Shown one piece after another: positions 19,111 to 26,666 of a stretch of DNA of 64,000 nt. A model generated the notes under the pieces. The model was not told the origin of the DNA. It saw nothing but the letters and a program-made list of their open reading frames with translations, and made no database searches. How positions within the stretch are numbered: position 1 is the first letter of the stretch; each line of letters begins with the position of its first letter. The position numbers and the translations under genes are program-made. Source of the DNA: Methanobrevibacter sp. (GTDB lineage: Archaea; Methanobacteriota; Methanobacteria; Methanobacteriales; Methanobacteriaceae); the NCBI GenBank assembly GCA_017434555.1, contig JAFRFB010000007.1, forward strand, positions 26,570 through 90,569, in the 5' to 3' direction.

Positions 19111-19449
19111 TCATAAAAGTTTTAAATCCCCAGTCACTTCGTCAATAATTTCATCTTCATCAGGCCCGATTGCCAAAACAGTAACGCTTGATGTAGGTAT
19201 CTGGGTCCTTCCAGCATCAACTACCAAATAATTGGTTAAACCTTTTTCATCAGCATGTCTTTTCAAAGCTAATAACTCATCTACAGTCTGTACTTTACAA
19301 ACCACTTTAGCATAAGCCTCATTTTCCCATTTTCTAATCTTTTCCTTACTTGATTTTTTATAAGACCCAATAGATCCATGACAACACTGGGCGGCAATTT
19401 TTCCCTTGCCCATTTTCAAATCTGTTCTTACGACCATAACTTGCTTCAT
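19111..19449 (-). CDS. pth2: Archaeal/eukaryotic-type peptidyl-tRNA hydrolase Pth2
   Basis: The 112-residue protein shows the Pth2 signature: VVRTDLKMGKGKIAAQCCHGS near the start, an LALKRHADEKGLTNYLVVDAGRTQI middle and SVTVLAIGPDEDEIIDEVTG at the end. It releases peptides from stalled peptidyl-tRNA. The ATG at 19449 is chosen; an in-frame TTG at 19482 would add a Cys-rich extension not found in the family. This is the last host gene before the provirus. Confidence 0.93.
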   Translation of the reverse strand: MKQVMVVRTDLKMGKGKIAAQCCHGSIGSYKKSSKEKIRKWENEAYAKVVCKVQTVDELLALKRHADEKGLTNYLVVDAGRTQIPTSSVTVLAIGPDEDEIIDEVTGDLKLL

Positions 19450-19580
19450 TAAACAACATCCACTTTTTCTAAACTCTCTCAAATAAGATATATGAAATTC
19501 TTAATATAAAAATACTATAGCACCATAAATTTAATAAACTTTATCAAAAAATTTCACATGAAAAATAACATAAAAAAATA

Positions 19581-19612
19581 GGCCAGAAACATCATAAAAA
19601 ATGTTCCTGGCC
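19581..19612. terminator. Bidirectional hairpin at the left edge of the provirus
   Basis: GGCCAGAAACAT and ATGTTCCTGGCC form a 12-bp stem with one mismatch. T-rich sequence follows on the minus strand, so it can end the long leftward viral late transcript before it reaches pth2. The provirus boundary probably lies close by. Confidence 0.65.
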
Positions 19613-19637
19613 CATCAAAAAATAAAGGAGGAAAAAA

Positions 19638-19688
19638 ATGGTCGCTTATTCCACTAAAAAAACTCTCCTCCTACACAATAAAATGTAA
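19638..19688 (+). other. Possible 16-codon leader-like ORF with perfect ribosome site
   Basis: On the plus strand AAGGAGG is followed 7 bases later by an ATG and 16 codons (MVAYSTKKTLLLHNKM), then TAA. It could encode a tiny peptide or be chance. The same bases give a GGAGGA/TCCTCC pairing. No downstream plus-strand gene follows. Confidence 0.2.
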
Positions 19689-19708
19689 TCATAGGAGAAC
19701 CCATTTTA

Positions 19709-19897
19709 TTATTGTACAAAATCCTCATACACTTTCTTAGACTCATCAGGAATATCATGTTCATGTCGAAGTTGATTTAACTTAATCTGTTCATCAAGAA
19801 TTTCATCAGTTAAACCCTCTTCAGCATAGCGCTTATTTAAAACTCTTTGTTGATTACGTAACTGCACTTCTAATTTAGTTCTTTCAATATCATCCAT
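19709..19897 (-). CDS. Small charged helical viral protein after the lysin
   Basis: A 62-residue, highly charged, probably all-helical protein (MDDIERTKLEVQLRNQQRVL...). The start at 19897 is preceded by GAGGGTGA, which overlaps the lysin stop, so translation is coupled to the lysin. It has no Cys, no membrane segment and no family I recognise. Its position suggests a virion or lysis accessory role; this is inference. An in-frame codon at 19906 is less well spaced. Confidence 0.6.
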   Translation of the reverse strand: MDDIERTKLEVQLRNQQRVLNKRYAEEGLTDEILDEQIKLNQLRHEHDIPDESKKVYEDFVQ

Positions 19898-19902
19898 TTC
19901 AA

Positions 19903-21033
19903 TCACCCTCTACCAATTATACAAACACTTTTCTGAGAAATACAATTGATATATGCTTGTTGAGTAGCACGTGATCTACTTTCAATATATCCACAATACC
20001 CATTGCCACAGCTACTTCCAAGGCTATTTAAAATAGACATAGGACTTTTACTGTTTTGTGCAACCTCATAATGACCCCATTGATTACGATAAAGCAAATG
20101 GAAAAATATAGCACCATTATTTATTAATGTTTGTATCTCTTCCCAGGTTAACTCGCTTTTGTTTTTCCAGACCATTTTCAAGTTATGACCATACTTCCTA
20201 TTGAACCAGGCCAACCCGGTTTTTAAACCATCATGGTCTGTACCATACTTTGTTGTTCCACACACACTCATTAATGTAGCTTCAGACAATTCAATACCTG
20301 TCAGCCTATAGATACATTGCATGAGGCTGTGAGGGCCACATGAATATCCACATACTTGACCAAGCTTTCCAGATCCCTGTTGAGTAATATATGGATTAAG
20401 AGTATAATTTTGCTCTACTTTAGACTCAACCTTAGGCTCTACTTTAGGGGCTTCATTAATATGGATAGTATTTTTAATCTCTGAAGGCAAATGAAACATA
20501 TCTCCAAGATATTTAGCAGTAATAGTATAATTTCCAGGATTCAAATTAATATTTAACTTATACAAACCCTCATTATCAGCGGTTCTATGATAAGTAACCC
20601 CATTGATTGTTAAATCAACATCTCCAAGAACACGGCCAAAATCATCATACACGGCACATTGATATTTTGTACCGTCTTTATAAGTCATGTTAATGTCTGT
20701 TCCTTCCATACGTGTTTTACTGCGTACAATAACGGTTGTAAATGCAGTAACAAAGTTATACTCGTCATCCTTAAAACTAATTAGAGGAGTATATTCACCT
20801 GGATTCAAATTAATATTTAACCTAGCAATACCATCATCATCAGTCTTACGTTCATAATCTTCACCATTAACATTAAAAGTAATTGTTTTACCCGGAAGAG
20901 GCAAGTTCCCTTCATATAAACCTACTTCTAACGGGTCTTTTTCACCATACGTTTTAACTAACTTTTTTGTGATTAATCTAGCATTCTTTTTATTATTCCC
21001 TAAAATAGTCATTATCCAATCTAAAATTCCCAT
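19903..21033 (-). CDS. Viral cysteine peptidase (C39-like) with two Ig-like repeats, candidate pseudomurein lysin
   Basis: The 376-residue protein has two Ig-like repeats (residues about 24-108 and 110-195) with DGIARLNINLNPGEY-type strands, a short Pro/Glu/Val linker and a cysteine peptidase domain. The catalytic candidates are Cys232 in YSCGPHSL and His321 in WGHYEVA, with an Asp/Asn position following. CGP-type nucleophile motifs are typical of C39-like peptidases. It sits at the end of the tail operon, where lysins are often encoded. In a methanogen the expected target is the pseudomurein peptide, but this cannot be read from sequence. The Ig repeats match those of the host protease at 14053. 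Confidence 0.7.
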   Translation of the reverse strand: MGILDWIMTILGNNKKNARLITKKLVKTYGEKDPLEVGLYEGNLPLPGKTITFNVNGEDYERKTDDDGIARLNINLNPGEYTPLISFKDDEYNFVTAFTTVIVRSKTRMEGTDINMTYKDGTKYQCAVYDDFGRVLGDVDLTINGVTYHRTADNEGLYKLNINLNPGNYTITAKYLGDMFHLPSEIKNTIHINEAPKVEPKVESKVEQNYTLNPYITQQGSGKLGQVCGYSCGPHSLMQCIYRLTGIELSEATLMSVCGTTKYGTDHDGLKTGLAWFNRKYGHNLKMVWKNKSELTWEEIQTLINNGAIFFHLLYRNQWGHYEVAQNSKSPMSILNSLGSSCGNGYCGYIESRSRATQQAYINCISQKSVCIIGRG

Positions 21034-21128
21034 TTTTTCACCTTTTTATATAAATAGCAACATTTTTTCAAGTCTTTATTACAAGTTCGCCTATAACAAC
21101 AACCTTTATGTGGATTAGATTTCTTCAT
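21021..21128 (-). CDS. 35-residue Cys-rich basic micro-protein between fibre and lysin genes
   Basis: The frame starts MKKSNPHKGCCYRRTC and continues with a second CC pair and Lys-rich tail: five cysteines and strongly basic. GGGAG lies 11 bases upstream, inside the end of the collagen-like gene. Its 3' end overlaps the lysin start by 13 bases and carries the lysin ribosome site, so it could set lysin translation. Function is unknown. Confidence 0.45.
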   Translation of the reverse strand: MKKSNPHKGCCYRRTCNKDLKKCCYLYKKVKKWEF

Positions 21129-21134
21129 TTTTCT

Positions 21135-21695
21135 TTACTCCCCTGGAACCGTCCATGAACCAGTACCACAGAATTGCTTTCCAGCTCCATCAGTTCTCCA
21201 AAATTCTACAGAACCATCCGTTTTAACTCTCAAACGAACATCATTAGGCAATACATTCGCAATGTAAACAGGGAATGATGGAGCATAGCCTGCGGGGACT
21301 GTTAAATTCGTGGGAACATAAACACCTACATCAGGTTTGTTAACAGTCCATGGTTCCACAGTTAACACTACAATATTACCAGATTTGCTAATTTTAAAAA
21401 GACTATGCATATATGGTTCTTCTACAGCAATCAAGTTAGGTAAGTCATCTGCTTTCGCAAAATAAGATGAATCATGACCATCCAGCAAGTCTGCATCTAA
21501 GCCACTGTTGGATCCGTCAACATTCTTAATTTTTGATAGTACTTGTGTTGGTGTATCTGTAGTACCGTCAACTCCATCTTTTCCAGGAGGTCCTTGAATT
21601 CCTTGTTCGCCTCGAGGTCCTTGTTGTCCTGGGTCTCCTTGAGGTCCTTGTTCTCCTTGGATTCCTTTTATGTTTCCTATTATCTTGCATGGCAT
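21135..21695 (-). CDS. Collagen-like tail fibre protein
   Basis: The 186-residue protein has about ten Gly-x-y triplets at residues 10-42 (GIQGEQGPQGDPGQQG...), which should form a triple helix. A DLLDGHDSSYFAKADDLPN motif, common in phage fibres, follows at about 70-90. The C-terminal beta domain (residues about 95-186) contains VPAGYAPSFP and KTDGSVEFWRT, as in phage fibre tip domains. It probably forms a trimeric receptor-contact or spike fibre. Confidence 0.8.
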   Translation of the reverse strand: MPCKIIGNIKGIQGEQGPQGDPGQQGPRGEQGIQGPPGKDGVDGTTDTPTQVLSKIKNVDGSNSGLDADLLDGHDSSYFAKADDLPNLIAVEEPYMHSLFKISKSGNIVVLTVEPWTVNKPDVGVYVPTNLTVPAGYAPSFPVYIANVLPNDVRLRVKTDGSVEFWRTDGAGKQFCGTGSWTVPGE

Positions 21696-21734
21696 TTTTT
21701 ATCACCCTCTTTAGAATTTTTTTATACTATTTAA

Positions 21735-24700
21735 TTAGCTTATTGGGAAAACAATACTTCCATATAATTCAGTATTCGCTTTTATACATCTCGCCATTAA
21801 TTTACCATTATTTGCATTAATTTTCACCATAACCGGCATATAATTACTTAAATCAGTATTTGCAAACACTTCATAACCCATATCATTATTCAACTGAGTA
21901 TCTACAAGAGCATCATATCCTGTTGTTGTTGAAGTTTTCTTTAACCCCTCATAAGTTATAATACACCACCCGTTCCTAATATAATACCTTACAGTTCCAG
22001 TCCACCCACTTGTTATAAAAGAATCCTTAATTGTAGTAGCAGATGATGAATTGTGTGTTGTAATTGATGTAACCTTATTATTTAATGTTTTTCCTTGTTC
22101 TGCGGTTAATGCTTTATCCGTTCCACCAGTAGTTACATCATTAACTAATTGTACAATACCTTTAGCACTAGTACTTGCACTAGTATCCGGAATCTTAATA
22201 GTACGGTCAGTTGCACCAGTAACATGACCTGTAGCATCAGATATGATCTGTGAAACAGTAGCTGTACCTCCGAAAGCAGGTGTCTGATTTGCTGTTGGTT
22301 TTCCTGTCCTGGCAGTATATGCCGGGTGTGCGTGTACATGGTCTCCACGGGCAAATTTACCTGTTTCAGACCCTACATCTGCAGTACCTAACGTTGTAGG
22401 TGTTGTACTGGATGCCATTGCATGCCCATAATTACTTGCATCAGACACACCATAATCAGTAGCTGTGGATGTATGGGATTTAGGTGCACGACTAGTATCA
22501 ACAGGGTGAACATGGTCTCCACGAGCAAAAGTATTTAATGAACCAACAGATTGTGTACCATTCATTTTAATATTAGTAGCAGTGCCTTCAAAACTTCCTG
22601 CAGACACCACACCATTAGTACCTGTAATCAATGGTTTATTAGCAGCAGTTCCCACTTTACCATCATTAGTAATACTTCCATGGGCGTGGCTAGTAGGAGT
22701 ACGAGCATCACTTAATCTAGAGTCATTTCCTTGACAGAATGTATTTGCTGCAGTACCAAATGAACCTGTTGTTAATTTTCCAGATGTTGTTGTGATGACA
22801 GGGAGATTAGCAGTAGACCCTATAGCACCAGCATTCGTGATATTTCCATGAGCATGACTTGCTGGAGTCATAGATGTAGGGAAATCACTTATTTCAGATT
22901 TAGTATGTGAGTGACTTGCAGCCGCCCTTGAAGTATCAGTTGGATGGACATGATCTTCTCTTGCATATTTTGTTGCAGTTCCAACAGCTGCTGTTCCATC
23001 CATTAATGGTGTAGCAGATGCTGCAGTATATGTGCTATTAGAATCATAACTGTAAATTAGTTGCCAAACACCTGTGGATACAATTGAAGTGTTGTACATG
23101 AAGAGACATGTAGCTTTATTAGGGTATCTACTAGCGGGAATCGCAGAAGCGTTGTAATATATTGGTTTAGCACCTAAACTATTAACATTTAAAGTAGCAC
23201 TAGCAGCATTCGCACCTACAGCATTATATAATGCAATGATTGTTCCATGAGTTAATGTTACTCCTGTAATAGTTGCTGTATAAGCAGAAGTTGTTCCACC
23301 GACGTTTGCTTGACCTACAACCATACTTTTATCCATTTTTGCCTTGTCCTCTTTACTCATTAATCCATTTGCAGATGCAGAAGCAGTAGCAGTAGAAGCT
23401 CTACTTGTATCTGTAGGATGGACATGGTCGGCTTTCGCAAAAGTAGATAATGAACCTGCACTTTGAGTACCATCCATCTTAATATTAGTAGCAGTACTAT
23501 TAGCTGAAGGAATAGTTGGTTTGGCTTCAGTTGTTATTTTACCATTAGCATCAGTTACAACATTCTTTGATGCTTGACCACTTATAACACCATCATTACT
23601 AATATCTCCATGACTATGGCTTGAAGGAGTCATACTTGTAGGGAAATCTGTAATTTGTGATTTTGTATGTGTGTGAGTAGAAGATAAATCAATATCTCCT
23701 GCAACAATATCATTACATTTTTCATCCACATCTTTTATAGCAGCATCTAAAGCAGAATTTATTGCTGTTTGGTATGCATTAACAGCAGTGTTAATAATTT
23801 CACTATGTGCATTAGGATCTTTCAAAGTAGCAGCAGTATAAGTATTATTACTATCATAACTGTAAATTAATTGCCAGCAGCCTGTTGAAACTATACTTGT
23901 ATTGTACATGAACAGGCAGACAGATTTGTTAGGGTATCTGCTTGCAGCAATAGCTGAGGAATTGTAGTATATTGGTTTTGCTCCTAAACTGTTCACATTT
24001 AATGTGGCTGATGCAGCATTCGCTCCAACAGCATTATATAATGCAATGATTGTTCCATGAGTTAATGTTACTCCTGTAATAGTTGCTGTATAAGCAGAAG
24101 TTGTTCCACCGACGTTTGCTTGCCCAACAACCATACTCTTATCCATCTTCCCCTTATCAGTACTAGACATCAAACCGTTCGCAGATGAAGTAGCCACAGA
24201 TGATGGGATAGTTATTGTACGATCTGTTGCCGCCGTAATATGCCCAGTAGCATTACTAGTAAATTGAGTAACTTTAAAACTACCTCCAAAAGCAGGAGTT
24301 TGATTTGCAGTTGGATTACCAGTTTTACTTGTACCAGAAGGATGGGTGTAAGCATTAGCCCCTTCAGCAATACCATCCAATTTAGTTTTATCTGTACTTG
24401 ACATTAAACCATTAGCAGACTGAGTAGCAGTATCAGTAGAAGCAATACCTAATGCAGTAATATCCGATTTATCAACATTACCCACACCAGTAATGTGGCC
24501 CTGTGCATCATATTTAATTTTCTTCAAAACAGCACTAGTTTGAGCAGTAACACTGTTACTATGCTTCAAAGTAGTACCTTCTTTTGTTAAACCAGCACCA
24601 GCAGTGTCAATTTTACCTGCAATACTAGTATCAATTTTTTGCTGAATGCTATCTGTAGGAGTCACACCAACTACAGTATCAGTTGTTGTATTAAATTCAC

Positions 24701-26666
24701 AATCAACAACAGACACATTACCACTTACACGGTGTATAGCACCACCATAACCAGTAGTACTTGCAGAATTTGCTGTGAAAATAGAGTTAATGACACTGGA
24801 ATCATATTTGAAAAATAATGTTCCATAAGTTGTTTTATTATTTTTAAAAGTACAATTTCTTATAGTAACTTTTGCTTCTTTATCCGCCTCTCCAGGATCA
24901 TTACTATAATCCACTAATGATCCATCGCAAATACCTTTTGCTGAATTATTAATAAACATACAATTATCAAATATCAATTCAGAATAAGGCCAATATTGAT
25001 TATCTGTTGCAAATAAAAATTCATCTGATTTTAAATTTGTGAATATAGTATCATAAAAAGCAATAGTAGTTTTATTATCAATACCTGACCTTAATATGAA
25101 GTACGTGTCTTCATCATTTTCAGTGAATATACGATGACCATTACCAAATATAGTTAAACTTTTACCTATACCAACGAGATAATATGTGAGACCGGTTTTA
25201 CTGAAATTGTAATCTGCATCTAAAACAATTACATCTCCATCTTCTGCACGAGCAATTAAACTAATGAACTGCTGGTACGTTTTAACGGGAATTTCTTTGG
25301 AAACATCACCCACATAGTCATATACTGCATTACTGGAAACCGCATTAATATTTCCCTCTTCAACAGCATCCACTACAACAGGTTTGGCTTCAGTTGTAAT
25401 TTTTCCATTGCCATCAGTTACAACATTTTTATTTGCATTATCTGTTGTTCCTACTTTACCGTCGTTTTGTAAGTTTCCATGAGCATGACTAAAATCACTT
25501 ATCTTATTTTTAGTGATTGAAGTTACTTTATCATTTGTAACTGCACCATCAGCAATCTTAGCAGTAGTAACATTAGAATCAGCAATCTTAGCAGTTGTTA
25601 CATTCCCATCTTTAATTTTTGCTGTTGTAACATTTCCATCTTTAATTTTTGCAGTAGTTACATTAGCATCTTTAATTTTTGCTGTTAAAACACTATCACT
25701 AGCAAGTTGGGTTGATCCAACACCCCCATCTTTGATTTTAAATTGATTATTTACAATTGTTAATGTAACTTCATCCGGAGGATAAGATCCAATATCTTTC
25801 GCACGTAAATACAAATGTTCATCTGTTGCAGTATTATCTTTTGAATTAACAACCCAATCAATATAAATGTCCCCGACTTCATAGCCATTTACAGGTTGAT
25901 TTGCAGTAGTACATGTTTTAACTGAAGTAGATTTCACAAGAAAGTCTTTAGGAATATTTATTTTAACTCCAACCTGAGCGTTATTCTGTTTCACAATGTA
26001 CGTAGCAGAATAACCTGACTCCGCCGTGGATTGCTTTTCAACAGTCACTACCTTTTCATCAACGGCAGTTTTCAAAACTTTTCCTTGATATGCTGATAAT
26101 GCAAGACCATCTGCATGGCTTGCTTGAGTTAAACCATTTATTGTTTTTACATGTCCAAACTTGGAAGTTGAACCTAGACCATACGTTGATGCATTAACTG
26201 CATGGTCTTTGATAGCGTAACCGGCATCAATCTCTGCTTTTGTGTAGTAATTATCTAAATGTCTTACTGCAATATAATGACCGATTTCCATTTCAAAATG
26301 ATTTTCACCTTCCGGATCTGCAATATATAGATACAATGTACCTTCCAGTTCACCTTCGGTCTCTACATGTCTAAACACTGGAGGATTGTCTTCATCATTA
26401 TAATAAACATATAATTTTCCATCTTCATCATTTCCAAAGATTGTGAAAAATCCTGGTGGAGGTATTTGAATATCTGCACATTCATTATTCACAATCATCC
26501 CATATAATTCATTGATTGCAGAAGTCACATCATTTGCTCTTGTAGCAAGTACTCCTTCATTCACAAAGTCTTCTAATGATTTTACATGTGTTCCTAGCTT
26601 TGTAACTCTAAGGTTTCCACATGTATTATCAAGTTTATCTTTTTCAGCGTCTGTTAATTTAGTCAT
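21735..26666 (-). CDS. Giant modular tail fibre protein with beta-helix segment and internal repeats
   Basis: The 1,643-residue fibre starts MTKLTDAEKDKLD, a common tail fibre opening. It includes a run of short GNVTTAKIKD-type repeats (residues about 310-370) and a right-handed beta-helix-like segment (about 445-670) with NNSAKG and NCTFKNNKTTYG motifs like host adhesins. Many SSTDKxKLDGIAEGA, FARGDHVHPxDTSRA and ASHSHTKSEI modules follow, and a C-terminal tip domain (about 1,550-1,643). Two module copies share a 95-base identical DNA stretch. It probably makes host contact; modularity suggests receptor switching by recombination. Confidence 0.85.
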   Translation of the reverse strand: MTKLTDAEKDKLDNTCGNLRVTKLGTHVKSLEDFVNEGVLATRANDVTSAINELYGMIVNNECADIQIPPPGFFTIFGNDEDGKLYVYYNDEDNPPVFRHVETEGELEGTLYLYIADPEGENHFEMEIGHYIAVRHLDNYYTKAEIDAGYAIKDHAVNASTYGLGSTSKFGHVKTINGLTQASHADGLALSAYQGKVLKTAVDEKVVTVEKQSTAESGYSATYIVKQNNAQVGVKINIPKDFLVKSTSVKTCTTANQPVNGYEVGDIYIDWVVNSKDNTATDEHLYLRAKDIGSYPPDEVTLTIVNNQFKIKDGGVGSTQLASDSVLTAKIKDANVTTAKIKDGNVTTAKIKDGNVTTAKIADSNVTTAKIADGAVTNDKVTSITKNKISDFSHAHGNLQNDGKVGTTDNANKNVVTDGNGKITTEAKPVVVDAVEEGNINAVSSNAVYDYVGDVSKEIPVKTYQQFISLIARAEDGDVIVLDADYNFSKTGLTYYLVGIGKSLTIFGNGHRIFTENDEDTYFILRSGIDNKTTIAFYDTIFTNLKSDEFLFATDNQYWPYSELIFDNCMFINNSAKGICDGSLVDYSNDPGEADKEAKVTIRNCTFKNNKTTYGTLFFKYDSSVINSIFTANSASTTGYGGAIHRVSGNVSVVDCEFNTTTDTVVGVTPTDSIQQKIDTSIAGKIDTAGAGLTKEGTTLKHSNSVTAQTSAVLKKIKYDAQGHITGVGNVDKSDITALGIASTDTATQSANGLMSSTDKTKLDGIAEGANAYTHPSGTSKTGNPTANQTPAFGGSFKVTQFTSNATGHITAATDRTITIPSSVATSSANGLMSSTDKGKMDKSMVVGQANVGGTTSAYTATITGVTLTHGTIIALYNAVGANAASATLNVNSLGAKPIYYNSSAIAASRYPNKSVCLFMYNTSIVSTGCWQLIYSYDSNNTYTAATLKDPNAHSEIINTAVNAYQTAINSALDAAIKDVDEKCNDIVAGDIDLSSTHTHTKSQITDFPTSMTPSSHSHGDISNDGVISGQASKNVVTDANGKITTEAKPTIPSANSTATNIKMDGTQSAGSLSTFAKADHVHPTDTSRASTATASASANGLMSKEDKAKMDKSMVVGQANVGGTTSAYTATITGVTLTHGTIIALYNAVGANAASATLNVNSLGAKPIYYNASAIPASRYPNKATCLFMYNTSIVSTGVWQLIYSYDSNSTYTAASATPLMDGTAAVGTATKYAREDHVHPTDTSRAAASHSHTKSEISDFPTSMTPASHAHGNITNAGAIGSTANLPVITTTSGKLTTGSFGTAANTFCQGNDSRLSDARTPTSHAHGSITNDGKVGTAANKPLITGTNGVVSAGSFEGTATNIKMNGTQSVGSLNTFARGDHVHPVDTSRAPKSHTSTATDYGVSDASNYGHAMASSTTPTTLGTADVGSETGKFARGDHVHAHPAYTARTGKPTANQTPAFGGTATVSQIISDATGHVTGATDRTIKIPDTSASTSAKGIVQLVNDVTTGGTDKALTAEQGKTLNNKVTSITTHNSSSATTIKDSFITSGWTGTVRYYIRNGWCIITYEGLKKTSTTTGYDALVDTQLNNDMGYEVFANTDLSNYMPVMVKINANNGKLMARCIKANTELYGSIVFPIS
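23218..24122 (-). repeat. Pair of identical 95-bp direct repeats inside the tail fibre gene
   Basis: Bases 23218-23312 and 24028-24122 are identical over 95 bp, while the surrounding homologous module is clearly diverged at synonymous sites. The repeats are 810 bp apart, an exact multiple of three (270 codons). Recombination between them would delete or duplicate 270 codons in frame. Confidence 0.85.

Noticed and set aside
19482..19700. Possible left attachment site with a match near 62900-63000
   Set aside because: The best similarity (AAAAAGTGGA...TTGTTT) is in inverted orientation, while attL and attR should be direct repeats; no convincing direct repeat was found.
23040..24150. Fibre repeats as a diversity-generating retroelement target
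   Set aside because: No reverse transcriptase gene and no adenine-biased variable repeat are in the window.
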